Positions 1 through 10,229 of a stretch of 64,000 nt of DNA are shown here, piece after piece. Under the pieces are notes generated by a model. The model was not told the origin of the DNA. It searched no databases and was given only the letters and a program-made list of their open reading frames with translations. Source of the DNA: Pseudoflavonifractor_A sp022772585 (GTDB lineage Bacteria; Bacillota; Clostridia; Oscillospirales; Oscillospiraceae); NCBI RefSeq assembly GCF_052065415.1, contig NZ_JBQHUB010000003.1:1-64000 (forward strand), in the 5' to 3' direction. The stretch's first letter is position 1. The number at the start of each line of letters is the position of its first letter. The position numbers and the translations under genes are program-made.

Positions 1-50
1 AGTTTCTTAAATTCTGGCATATATCGTTTGTTTGGGATCCCTTTTGGCAT
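1..50 (-). CDS. IS3-family transposase OrfA, N-terminal fragment
   Basis: The minus strand from 50 reads MPKGIPNKRYMPEFKK, the typical opening of IS150-type OrfA proteins, which carry a helix-turn-helix that binds the IS ends. Only 16 residues are inside the window. The start is the first ATG after the hairpin of the IS end. OrfB, with the DDE catalytic domain, would lie outside the window. The assignment rests on the N-terminal motif plus the adjacent IS terminus. Confidence 0.75.
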   Translation of the reverse strand, partial: MPKGIPNKRYMPEFKK

Positions 51-110
51 AGTAAACACCCCACTTGTTAGATAGTATATCATACTGTCTAACAAATGGG
101 GTGCAGTTCA
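1..110 (-). mobile_element. 5' end of an IS3-family (IS150-like) insertion sequence, cut by the window edge
   Basis: Read on the minus strand, the element begins at 110 with TGAACTGCACCCC, which resembles the terminal inverted repeats of IS150-group elements as I remember them (TG at the tip, a C-run shortly after). Inside it lies an inverted repeat with arms at 57-78 and 82-103 (two mismatches, 3-nt loop), then the transposase OrfA start at 50. The bases after 110 (cgc) could be a short target duplication, but the other end is outside the window. Only the 5' end is visible, so completeness and activity cannot be judged. Confidence 0.75.
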
Positions 111-156
111 CGCAGGCGGGGAGGGAACTTCTGTTTCAATAGGGCAAAGGCAACCG

Positions 157-681
157 TTACAGCAGCTCCTTTTCGTAGCAAACCAGGACCTCGTCGATGA
201 CATCCTCAAAGTGGAAGTCGGCGCTGCCGGCCAGGCGGTAGCCCAGCTTCTCATAAAAGGCCCGGGCGGGGGTGTTGCCCTCGTAGGTATCCAGCCGGAT
301 GGCTTTGCAGCCCATGCCCTTGGCCAACCCCTCAGCAAAGGCCACGAATTTCCGGCCCAGGCCGTGCCTGGCGATGACCGGATGGACCACCAGGGTGTGG
401 ATGACCAGCACCTCGCTCTTTTTGGCGGGGATGGACCAGGGGATCCCGGCGTACTCGGCGGGCTGGATCTGGTTCAGGTTGGCACAGGCGGCCACCTCGC
501 CGCCCTGGACATCCACATAGAGGGTGCCGGCCTTGCCTGCCTTCCGGGCGGTGTCCCGGGTGGGATAGAGGTCCCGCTTCCAGTTGGTGACGCTCTGGCC
601 GGAGCGTTCCTCCCGGCGGAGGATGGCGTCATAGATATCGCAGATCCCGTCCAGGTCGTTGGGGGTGGCTTTCCGGATCAT
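157..681 (-). CDS. GNAT-family N-acetyltransferase
   Basis: A 174-residue single-domain GNAT protein. The start MIRKATPND is the usual first beta strand of the fold. The acetyl-CoA loop is seen as VVHPVIARHGLGRKFV (R-x-x-G-x-G/A type), followed by the late motif TYEGNTPARAFYEKLGY, where GNAT enzymes place the catalytic-region Asn and Tyr. The family moves acetyl groups to small molecules or protein amines; the substrate cannot be read. AAGGAG precedes the ATG. Transcription starts from the minus-strand promoter at 767-795, divergent from topB. Confidence 0.9.
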   Translation of the reverse strand: MIRKATPNDLDGICDIYDAILRREERSGQSVTNWKRDLYPTRDTARKAGKAGTLYVDVQGGEVAACANLNQIQPAEYAGIPWSIPAKKSEVLVIHTLVVHPVIARHGLGRKFVAFAEGLAKGMGCKAIRLDTYEGNTPARAFYEKLGYRLAGSADFHFEDVIDEVLVCYEKELL

Positions 682-745
682 GGTTCAAAACTCCTTCCGT
701 CATATGGCGGCAGGAAAAGGGAAAACGCCCCGGGGTGGGCATGGA

Positions 746-795
746 TTGCCTTTTCCGGCCGTCTCCATTATAATGATACCATGTGAAAAAGTCAA
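746..795. promoter_or_regulatory. Overlapping divergent promoters sharing a palindromic -10
   Basis: Plus strand: TTGCCT at 746-751, 17-bp spacer, TATAAT at 769-774, driving topB. Minus strand: TTGACT (790-795), 17-bp spacer, TATAAT (767-772), driving the acetyltransferase gene. Both -10 boxes lie in the palindrome ATTATAAT at 767-774, so polymerase should occupy one direction at a time. Box spacing is exact on both strands. Confidence 0.7.
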
Positions 796-840
796 ACCGC
801 GGCGGCCGGAGACGCGCCGGAGCGGGGATAGGAGACCGTT

Positions 841-3030
841 ATGGCAAAGACGCTGGTACTGGCGGAAAAGCCCTCGGTGGGCCGGGAGCTGGCCCGGGTG
901 CTGGGCTGCAAAAAGAGCGGCGACGGCTATCTGGAGGGGGAGAAATACATTGTTACCTGGGCGCTGGGCCACCTGGTGGAGCTGGCCGCCCCGGAGGACT
1001 ACGACAAAAGCTGGCAGAAGTGGGATATGCTCACCCTGCCCATGCTGCCCGAGCGGATGAAAACGGTGGTCATCCCTCAATCCGGACGGCAGTTCCGGGC
1101 GGTGCAGGCCCTGATGCGCCGGGGAGACGTGAACGAGCTGGTCATCGCCACCGACGCCGGCCGGGAGGGGGAGCTGGTGGCCCGGTGGATCATGGAGAAG
1201 GCGGGCTGGAAAGGCCCGGCCAGGAGGCTGTGGATCTCCTCCCAGACCGACAGGGCCATCCGGGAGGGATTTGCCAACCTGAAGCCGGCCCGGGACTATG
1301 ACAACCTCTTCTATTCCGCCCGGGCCCGCAGCGTGGCCGACTGGCTGGTGGGCCTCAATGTGACCCGGGCGCTGACCTGCAAGCACAACGCCCAGCTCTC
1401 CGCCGGGCGGGTGCAGACCCCCACCCTGGCCCTCATTGTGGACCGGGAGCGGGAGATTCGGGAATTCCGGCCCAAGGAGTATTACACCGTCACGCTGAAA
1501 TGCGGCGGCTTTACGGCCACCTGGCGGGATAAAAACGGCCAGACCCGCATCTTCGATCAGGCCCGGGCCCAGGCCCTCTGCGCCAGGCTGGAGGGGAAGG
1601 AGGCCCGGATCACCGAGCTGAAACGGACCTGGAAGCAGACTCCGCCCCCGGCGGCCTACGACCTGACCGAGCTGCAGCGGGACGCCAACCGGAAGTACGC
1701 CTACACGGCGAAAGAGACCCTGTCCATGATGCAGTCCCTTTACGAGACCCACAAGGTGCTCACCTACCCCCGGACCGACTCCCGGTATATCTCGGACGAC
1801 GTGGTCCCCACCCTGCCCGAGCGGCTCTCTGCCGCGGCAGTGGACGTGTACCGGGACCTGGCCCTGTCTATCCGGCGGCAGCGCCCCCTCCAGACCCGGT
1901 TTTTGGTGAACAATGCCAAAGTCTCCGACCACCACGCCATCATCCCCACCGAGGAGCAGGTGGACCTGTGGCGCATGAGCGGCGGGGAGCGGAACATCTA
2001 TGACCTGGTGGTGCGCCGCTTTCTGGCGGTGCTGCTGCCCCCCTTCGAGTATGAGGAGGTGCGCCTGACCCTGACGGTGGATGGGGAGACCTTCACCGCC
2101 CGGGGCAAGATCGTGAAGAACCAGGGCTGGAAGGCGGCCTATGACCGCTCCTTCGGCGCGCTGGAGGAGGACGACGGGGAAGAGGACGAGCGGGAGCAGG
2201 CCCTGCCCGAGCTGCGGCAGGGGGACCGGGTAAAGGTCCTCTCCGCCCGGGTGAACACAGGCCATACCGCCCCGCCGGGCCGTTATACCGAGGCCACTCT
2301 CCTCTCGGCTATGGAGCACCCCGGCGCCCAGGTGAACGACCGGGACCAGAGCCGCATCCTGGAGGAGACCGGCGGCCTGGGCACCCCTGCCACCCGGGCC
2401 GATATCATAGAGAAGCTCTTCTCCGCCTTCTATGTGGAGCGGCGGGGAAAGGAACTGGTGCCCACCTCCAAGGGCATGCAGGTGGTGGAGCTGGCTCCCG
2501 CCGACCTGCGCTCGGCCGCCCTCACCGCCCGGTGGGAAAAACGGCTGGGAGACATCGCCCAGGGCCGGGAGAAGGAGCAGGACTTCATTGCCGAGATGCG
2601 GCGGTATGCCGCCCATCTGGTGGCTGAGGTGAAGGAGAGCGACGCCACCTATACCCATGACAACGTGTCCCGGGAAAAGTGCCCCGACTGCGGCAAATTC
2701 CTGCTCAACGTAAAGGGGAAGCGGGGCAAGATGCTGGTCTGCCCCGACCGGGAGTGCGGCTACCGCCGCAGCGTCACCCAGACCACCAACGCCCGCTGTC
2801 CCAACTGCCATAAGAAGATGGAGCTGCGGGGAGAGGGGGAGAACCAGATGTTCGCCTGCGTCTGCGGCTACCGGGAAAAGCTCTCCGACTTCAAAAAGCG
2901 CCGGGAGACCCGCTCCGCCGGCAAGGGGGATGTGCGGCGCTATCTCCAGCAGCAGGAGCGGCAGGAGGACAAGGGCAATTCAGCCCTGGCTGAGCAGCTG
3001 GCCAAATGGATGGCCCAAAACCAGAAATAG
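841..3030 (+). CDS. topB: DNA topoisomerase III (type IA)
   Basis: A 729-residue type IA topoisomerase that nicks and passes single strands to relax or decatenate DNA. The TOPRIM domain opens the protein (LVLAEKPSVGRELARVLG, with TDAGREGELVARW near residue 105). The active-site tyrosine lies in LTYPRTDSRY near residue 308. The C-terminus has Cys pairs typical of a zinc-binding tail (CPDCGKF, CPDRECGY, CPNCHKK). The length fits TopB better than TopA. The ATG follows GATAGGAG. A strong GC hairpin at 3041-3066 follows the gene, though its T-run is weak. Confidence 0.95.
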   Translation: MAKTLVLAEKPSVGRELARVLGCKKSGDGYLEGEKYIVTWALGHLVELAAPEDYDKSWQKWDMLTLPMLPERMKTVVIPQSGRQFRAVQALMRRGDVNELVIATDAGREGELVARWIMEKAGWKGPARRLWISSQTDRAIREGFANLKPARDYDNLFYSARARSVADWLVGLNVTRALTCKHNAQLSAGRVQTPTLALIVDREREIREFRPKEYYTVTLKCGGFTATWRDKNGQTRIFDQARAQALCARLEGKEARITELKRTWKQTPPPAAYDLTELQRDANRKYAYTAKETLSMMQSLYETHKVLTYPRTDSRYISDDVVPTLPERLSAAAVDVYRDLALSIRRQRPLQTRFLVNNAKVSDHHAIIPTEEQVDLWRMSGGERNIYDLVVRRFLAVLLPPFEYEEVRLTLTVDGETFTARGKIVKNQGWKAAYDRSFGALEEDDGEEDEREQALPELRQGDRVKVLSARVNTGHTAPPGRYTEATLLSAMEHPGAQVNDRDQSRILEETGGLGTPATRADIIEKLFSAFYVERRGKELVPTSKGMQVVELAPADLRSAALTARWEKRLGDIAQGREKEQDFIAEMRRYAAHLVAEVKESDATYTHDNVSREKCPDCGKFLLNVKGKRGKMLVCPDRECGYRRSVTQTTNARCPNCHKKMELRGEGENQMFACVCGYREKLSDFKKRRETRSAGKGDVRRYLQQQERQEDKGNSALAEQLAKWMAQNQK

Positions 3031-3040
3031 CGAGAAAAGA

Positions 3041-3069
3041 GGCCCCGGAGCAGCAGCTCCGGGGCCTTG
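3041..3069 (+). terminator. Hairpin terminator after topB
   Basis: Perfect 11-bp stem GGCCCCGGAGC / GCTCCGGGGCC with an AGCA loop, 11 bases after the topB stop. Only two T residues follow, so it may be a weak or factor-assisted terminator. Confidence 0.55.
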
Positions 3070-3094
3070 GCATGTAATAAGCTCCAGGCTCCGC

Positions 3095-3356
3095 TTTCGC
3101 CGCGAGGCGGAAGCGGAGCTTAGCGGACTTTGTAGCAGGGGACCCAAGCGAAGCCCAGCGGAGCGGGTTCGATTGGGAAAGGAGGAGCAAGGGAGCGTGC
3201 GCAGCCTTCGCCGTGAGGCGGAAGCGGAGCTTAGCGGACTTTGTAGCAGGGGACCCAAGCGAAGCCCAGCGGAGCGGGTTCGATTGGGAAAGGAGGAGCA
3301 AGGGAGCGTGCGCAGCTTTCGCCGCGAGGCGGAAGCGGAGCTTAGCGGACTTTGCG
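3095..3356. repeat. 111-bp tandem repeat, two full copies plus about 40 bp of a third
   Basis: Units begin near 3095, 3206 and 3317, exactly 111 bp apart. Copies 1 and 2 are nearly identical; copy 3 stops after the GCGGAAGCGGAGCTTAGCGGACTTTG segment. With the bases at 3088-3094, copy 1 makes an imperfect hairpin of about 14 bp (GCTCCGCTTTCGCC / GGCGGAAGCGGAGC). Since 111 is 37 codons, frames stay open on both strands and give repetitive pseudo-peptides (for example FRREAEAELSGLC). No start signal or recognisable domain supports translation. It fills the gap between the convergent topB and HIT genes. Confidence 0.85.
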
Positions 3357-3363
3357 ACGACGC

Positions 3364-3708
3364 CTAGCCGGGAGGCCAGGTCATATCCCGGCCTGCCAGC
3401 ACGTGGAAGTGCAGGTGGGGCACAGTCTGCTGCCCCTGCTCGCCGATGTTGGAGACCACGCGGTAGCCCTTTTCGGCAAAGCCCAGCTCACGGGAGAGCC
3501 TGGCGATGACGGAGAAGATGTGGCCCACCACCGCCTCGTTCTCCGCCGTGATGGCGGCGGCAGACTGGATGTGGGCCTTGGGCACCACCAGGAAGTGGGT
3601 GGGTGCCTGAGGGTCGATGTCATAGAAGGCATAGCACTGCTCGTCCTCATAGACCTTGTTGGAGGGGATCTTCCCCGCCACGATCTTGCAGAACAGACAA
3701 TCGGACAT
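3364..3708 (-). CDS. HIT-family nucleotide hydrolase (HinT-like)
   Basis: A 114-residue HIT-domain protein. The catalytic triad motif HLHFHVLAG is at residues 98-106, so the histidines are 98, 100 and 102. The N-terminal MSDCLFCKIVAGKIPS is typical of bacterial HinT proteins. Family members hydrolyse nucleoside phosphoramidates and adenylates. The gene lies 2 bp after the hypothetical gene at 3711-4259 and is probably cotranscribed with it and alaS. A link to clearing aminoacyl-adenylates is possible but is inference. Confidence 0.95.
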   Translation of the reverse strand: MSDCLFCKIVAGKIPSNKVYEDEQCYAFYDIDPQAPTHFLVVPKAHIQSAAAITAENEAVVGHIFSVIARLSRELGFAEKGYRVVSNIGEQGQQTVPHLHFHVLAGRDMTWPPG

Positions 3709-3710
3709 GA

Positions 3711-4259
3711 TTAACTCCTTTCTGCGCGCTCGATGCCGAGCACGTCATAGTATTCGTCGGAAAAACACAGGATATCGGGGTCAAAAGCGGCCTGCATGGC
3801 ACGTACCGGAGCATAGGGGTCGGCCGGAGCCAGGGAAAAGGCGCGGGCAATGACCTCCAGAGCCTTGTTCCTGCGGGCCAGGAAGGGCTTACAGCCCTCC
3901 CAGTGGGCGGTGGCGTCCTCCTCCAGCAGGGAGCGGAACTGTTCCTCCTCCAGCCACCAGAGCTGGGCGATGGGGTTGCTGTCCCGGCAGAAAAGGAGGA
4001 AGGAGAGAAACTGCCGCAGGTCCTCCGCTACGGGGAGCACGTATTTGTCCGGCTCCCCCATGGCGGGGTCCACACAGAAGATCCGCTCATCCCCGGGCAG
4101 AAGGACGAAGTGGACCCCGTCGCAGCCCGTCCGGCCCACGTGTTCCGCCCCCAGAGGGGTGCAGAAATAGGGCTCCTGAGGCACGCCGGGCTCCAGCAGG
4201 CCGATGGACTCAAAATCGATATCCAGGGCCCGCAGCCGCGCCAGATCGTCCCGGGTCAT
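3711..4259 (-). CDS. Hypothetical protein, 182 aa
   Basis: I do not recognise this family with confidence. It is soluble, acidic, has no signal peptide or membrane segment, and opens MTRDDLARLRALDIDF. The middle (GCDGVHFVLLPGDERIFCVDP, then QFLSFLLFCRDSN) faintly resembles SUKH / SMI1-KNR4 proteins, but the match is too weak to call. It sits between alaS and the HIT gene. Its start follows directly on the duplicate of the alaS 3' end at 4270-4368, which suggests that it originally sat immediately downstream of alaS. Confidence 0.7.
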   Translation of the reverse strand: MTRDDLARLRALDIDFESIGLLEPGVPQEPYFCTPLGAEHVGRTGCDGVHFVLLPGDERIFCVDPAMGEPDKYVLPVAEDLRQFLSFLLFCRDSNPIAQLWWLEEEQFRSLLEEDATAHWEGCKPFLARRNKALEVIARAFSLAPADPYAPVRAMQAAFDPDILCFSDEYYDVLGIERAERS

Positions 4260-4269
4260 CTTTTATACC

Positions 4270-4368
4270 CCCAGCTTGGCGGCCACGAAGTCGTCCACGC
4301 TGGCCAGCGTGTCATCCAGCTTGAGGATGTTGGAGCCGCCGCCCATGGCGGAGTCGGGCTTGCCGCCG
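4270..4368 (-). repeat. Second copy of the alaS 3' end (99 bp, two mismatches)
   Basis: This segment matches 4549-4647, the last codons of alaS, at 97 of 99 positions. In the alaS frame it still encodes SNILKLDD...SVDDFVAAKLG and then its own stop. The copies are direct repeats 279 bp apart. The parsimonious reading is that this is the original 3' end, still abutting the next gene, and that the working alaS end was recreated by a duplication together with the 4369-4548 segment. The copy has no function of its own that I can see. Confidence 0.9.
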
Positions 4369-4541
4369 TTCCCCGGCCGGCGTGGAACACCGTCCGGGGC
4401 CCCCTTTGGCTTTGACATCCTCGGGCGAAGTGAATTCGCCCTGCGGCAAGGACTTGCTGACGCAAGACCCTTGGACGCGCCTGAGCGGCGCGGCTCGCCT
4501 TCGCTGGCGGGCGGCGGAAGAAAGCGGTGGTCATAGGCGGC
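4369..4541. repeat. Hairpin-rich insert between the two alaS 3' ends
   Basis: No gene is seen here. The segment is a row of short inverted repeats: CCCCGG/CCGGGG near 4371-4406, GGGCGAA/TTCGCCC (loop gtgaa) near 4424-4442, TTGC/GCAA near 4452-4463 and CGCGCC/GGCGCG near 4477-4493. Its makeup differs from the coding sequence on either side. It resembles the hairpin rows at 45552-45654 and 54284-54422 in design, not in sequence. It may be a small palindromic element whose arrival went with the alaS duplication. Confidence 0.55.
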
Positions 4542-7187
<2,646 letters not shown>

Positions 7188-7240
7188 GGGAATCTACCTC
7201 CAAACAAATGTTGACATGGGGATGGGGACGGAGCGGGACG

Positions 7241-7514
7241 AAAAAACCGCCCCCGGCTCACAGCCAGGGGCGGAAAAATTCCACGGTACCACCCTGATTA
7301 TCCCCGCGATGGCGCGGGGCGTCTCCTGTCGCCCGGTAACGGGGGCGGGACGGTCCGCTCATCACGGACGGCTCGGGAGTGGCGCGCGGTTCCCGACGGC
7401 CGGGGGCTCTCACTCTTCCCCCTCGCTCATGGCCAGGTATACCGCTTGGTTCCGTCAAAGCCTGATCTGATATTTGCCTGGGCGGGCTGCCGCCGGTGCG
7501 GCGGACGGCCAAGC
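7241..7514 (-). promoter_or_regulatory. T-box riboswitch leader of alaS
   Basis: On the minus strand the leader carries the T-box core AGGGTGGTACCGTGG (around 7281-7295), followed by a strong terminator: CCGCCCCTGGC / GCCGGGGGCGG at about 7248-7273 and then six T (7241-7246). Transcription should start near 7514. Uncharged tRNA-Ala would pair with the T-box bulge and prevent termination. I did not pin down the GCN specifier codon in stem I. Confidence 0.9.
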
Positions 7515-7531
7515 GAAACTATTGTACCACA
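7489..7531. repeat. Single partial copy of the 67-bp hairpin repeat
   Basis: GCCGCCGGTGCGGCGG at 7489-7504 is identical to the hairpin core of the repeats at 58062-58335. It is followed by GCCAAG and GAAACTATTG with only a few differences over about 43 bp. Read on the minus strand, it spans the alaS -10 box and the first hairpin of the T-box transcript. Confidence 0.75.
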
Positions 7532-7548
7532 CTTTCACCGCTTGTCAA
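7521..7548 (-). promoter_or_regulatory. Promoter of the alaS T-box transcript
   Basis: Minus strand TTGACA (7543-7548), 16-bp spacer, TACAAT (7521-7526). The -10 and the start of the transcript lie inside a stretch shared with the repeats at 58062-58335. Confidence 0.7.
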
Positions 7549-7615
7549 CCGTCGTTTTCCACGGAATCTTCGTATTTCGATCCATTTCCCGTTGACAGGC
7601 CGCGGCGCACCTCCG

Positions 7616-8824
7616 TTACAGCCCCTGGGCCCGGCGGCGCAGGAGGGACAGGGCGGGAGCCGGGTGGGGGAGCCGGATGGTGAACGTCATCTGGGGGGTG
7701 CGGGGCTCCTCCAGAGGGAAGCCGTCGCTGTCCGCCATCACCGGGACGGAGAAGGAGACGGGCTCCAGGCCGGGACCGATGAGCTCCAGCTCGTCCCCGG
7801 CGCGGAACTTGTTGCGCAGGGAGCACACCGCCTGCCCGTCGGGAGTGCAGGACTCCACCACGGCGCAGACCTGGTAGTCCCGGATGTAGCGGGCGTCCTC
7901 GGTGTACTGGCCGGGCTGGCCGAACCAGAAGCCGGTGGAGTAGTGCCGGTGGCTCACCTTCTCCACCTCGTCCCGCCAGACGGGGGCGAGAGGCTCACCA
8001 GCCAGGGCGGCGTCCACCGCATGGCGGTAGGCGCCGGTGACCACAGCGGCGTAATAGGCCGACTTGGCCCGGCCTTCGATCTTCAGGGAGTCCACCCCGG
8101 CCTCCATCAGCTCGGGGATGTGGTCGATCATGCACATGTCCCGGCTGTTCATGATAAAGGTCTCGCCGTTTTCCTCAAAGACGGGGAAATATTCCCCGGG
8201 GCGCTTCTCCTCCATCAGGGCGTATTTGTACCGGCAGGGCTGGGCACAGGCGCCCCGCTGGGCGTCCCGTCCGGTCATGTAATTGGAGAGCAGGCACCGG
8301 CCCGAGTAGCTCACGCACATGGCGCCATGGACAAAGGCCTCGATCTCCAGCTCTTTCGGGGTCTTGGCCCGCAGTTCGGCCACCTCGTCCAGAGAGAGCT
8401 CCCGGGCCAGGATGACCCGGTGGGCCCCCAGGTCGTGCCAGGCACGGGCCACCTCGTAGTTGGTGACGCCGGCCTGGGTGGATACATGGCGCTTGAGGTG
8501 CGGGGCGTAGCGTTTGGCCAGGGAGAACACGCCCAGGTCGGCCATGATGGCCGCGTCCACCCCCGCGTCGTCCAGCAGCTCCAGCCACTGGGGCAGCCGG
8601 GCCACCTCATCGTTGCGGGGCATGGTGTTGCAGGTCACGTGGACGTGTACCCCCCGGCTGTGGCAGAAATCCACGGCGGCACGCAGGTCCTCGGGGGAGA
8701 AGTTGCCGGCGAAGGCCCGCATCCCGAAGTCCTGGCCCGCCAGATACACCGCGTCGGCGCCGTAGGCCACCGCCATGCGCAGGCGCTCCATGTCGCCGGC
8801 GGGGGCGAGAAGTTCCGTTTTCAT
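7616..8824 (-). CDS. U32-family protein (TrhP/YrrO-like tRNA uridine hydroxylation factor)
   Basis: A 402-residue U32 'peptidase' family protein. It opens MKTELLAPAGDMERLRMAVAYG. The hallmark Cys-rich segment is CVSYSGRCLLSNYMTGRDAQ followed by RGACAQPCRYKY, which supplies the cluster-binding cysteines, and RDMCMIDHIPEL follows. Related proteins (TrhP, B. subtilis YrrN/YrrO) make 5-hydroxyuridine in tRNA rather than cleaving proteins; which subgroup this is cannot be settled by eye. I chose the ATG at 8824 because GGAGGG lies upstream and the family start matches. An upstream in-frame extension lacks both. Confidence 0.88.
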   Translation of the reverse strand: MKTELLAPAGDMERLRMAVAYGADAVYLAGQDFGMRAFAGNFSPEDLRAAVDFCHSRGVHVHVTCNTMPRNDEVARLPQWLELLDDAGVDAAIMADLGVFSLAKRYAPHLKRHVSTQAGVTNYEVARAWHDLGAHRVILARELSLDEVAELRAKTPKELEIEAFVHGAMCVSYSGRCLLSNYMTGRDAQRGACAQPCRYKYALMEEKRPGEYFPVFEENGETFIMNSRDMCMIDHIPELMEAGVDSLKIEGRAKSAYYAAVVTGAYRHAVDAALAGEPLAPVWRDEVEKVSHRHYSTGFWFGQPGQYTEDARYIRDYQVCAVVESCTPDGQAVCSLRNKFRAGDELELIGPGLEPVSFSVPVMADSDGFPLEEPRTPQMTFTIRLPHPAPALSLLRRRAQGL

Positions 8825-8885
8825 GGGGATATCCCTCCATCGAAAGGCGGCGGACGCAGAGCTCCGCGTCCGCCGCACAGGGTGT

Positions 8886-10076
8886 TTATTTCTGATAGAG
8901 CTGCTGGGAGGCGGTGAAGTTCTCCAGCTCCCGCAGGGTCTTGAAGAAGTGGTGGACCCCGTCGTCGCCCAGGGCATAGTAATAATAGTTGGTATCGGCG
9001 GGGCTGAGAGCGGCCCGGAGGGCGTCGATGCCGGGATTGGAGATGGCCGTGGGGGGCAGCCCGGCGTGCTGATAGGTGTTGTAGGGGTTGGAGGCGTCCG
9101 CCGTGTCGGCTGAGGTCACCGGGATGCGGCCGGTGTAGTAGATGATGGTGGCGTCAATGTTGAGCAGGCCGTAGGTGCCGCCGGCGGCGCTGTTTTCCAG
9201 ACGGTTGTAGATCACCGAGGCGATCTTGGCCTGATCGGTGCCGTCGGTTTCCTTTTCGATCATGGAAGCGATGTTCGCAATGTCTCCCACAGAGTAGCCC
9301 TTCTGGGCGGCCAGATTGCGCATATCATCGGTGAACATCTCGTCAAAGCGGAGGATCATCCGGTTGATGATCTGCAGCGGGTCGCCGCCCATATAGAACT
9401 CATAGGTGTCGGGGAAGAGGAAGCCCTCCAGCCGGTGATAGTCACCGGTGGGCAGGTCCTTGAGGAAGGAGTACTTGAAGGTGTGGTTGGCGGCCACATC
9501 CCTCAGCTTCTCCACGGTGGACACGCCCTGTTCCTCCAGCATGGAGAAGATCTGGTCCAGGGTCATGCCCTCGGTAATGGTCACCTTCACCGCCTTGCGG
9601 CTGGCCGAGCCCTTGCCCATGCTGCTGATGAGGGCGCGGTAATCCATATCGGTATCCAGTTCATAGGTGCCGGCAGTGATCTTGTTGTCCCGCTCCACAT
9701 GGGTCAAAGAGGCGAAGAGCTTAAAGACCGGCTTGTACTCGATCAGGCCGTTTTCCTCCAACAGATCGGCCACCTGGTCCAGGGTGGCGCCCTCCTCAAT
9801 GGTGATGGTGGCATAGTGCTCCGGCTTGTTGAGGGCCAGCATATCGCTGGCGGCCACCCAGCACAGTCCGGCCAGCAGGGCCGAGATGCCGATGACAAAG
9901 ATCACATAGAGCAGCGGGCCGAAACCGCTCTTGCGGCGTTTGCGGCGGGTCCGGCTGCGGGAAGACCGGGAAGCGGCGTCATCGCCGCCGCGGCGCGGCT
10001 GCTCCAGATGGGAAGGTTCGTACTGCCGGCGGCCCTGTACGCGCTTTCCCGGCTGTCTGTCGTATTCCTGTGACAT
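8886..10076 (-). CDS. mltG: Endolytic murein transglycosylase MltG
   Basis: A 396-residue membrane-anchored lytic transglycosylase that cuts nascent peptidoglycan strands and so sets glycan length. A basic, Arg-rich cytoplasmic N-terminus (about 50 residues) precedes one membrane helix (LLYVIFVIGISALLAGLCWV), a LysM-like region (ITIEEGATLDQVADLLEENG) and the YceG domain. The catalytic Glu is in ASMIEKETDG, and NPYNTYQHAGLPPTAISNPG is diagnostic. I chose the start at 10076 because AGGAG precedes it; the ATG at 10103 has no ribosome site. It lies 60 bp upstream of the U32 gene. Confidence 0.95.
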   Translation of the reverse strand: MSQEYDRQPGKRVQGRRQYEPSHLEQPRRGGDDAASRSSRSRTRRKRRKSGFGPLLYVIFVIGISALLAGLCWVAASDMLALNKPEHYATITIEEGATLDQVADLLEENGLIEYKPVFKLFASLTHVERDNKITAGTYELDTDMDYRALISSMGKGSASRKAVKVTITEGMTLDQIFSMLEEQGVSTVEKLRDVAANHTFKYSFLKDLPTGDYHRLEGFLFPDTYEFYMGGDPLQIINRMILRFDEMFTDDMRNLAAQKGYSVGDIANIASMIEKETDGTDQAKIASVIYNRLENSAAGGTYGLLNIDATIIYYTGRIPVTSADTADASNPYNTYQHAGLPPTAISNPGIDALRAALSPADTNYYYYALGDDGVHHFFKTLRELENFTASQQLYQK

Positions 10077-10229
10077 GGATTCAACTCCTAACTGTGCGTC
10101 CAAAGCGGAAGGTAAAAGGGACAGCCGGCCGGCCGCACCACCGGAGGACCGGGCGCATAGGATAGGTCAGTCCGGCCGGAAGATCAAATTCCACCCGGAT
10201 GAAAAATCATGAGAGGTGTGACCTATTTT

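Noticed and set aside
3095..3356. Repetitive peptides readable on both strands of the 111-bp repeat
   Set aside because: The frames stay open only because the unit is 37 codons long. No ribosome site, no domain, Arg/Ser-rich composition.
3711..4259. SUKH-family immunity protein
   Set aside because: Only a faint pattern resemblance and no toxin gene nearby; left as hypothetical.
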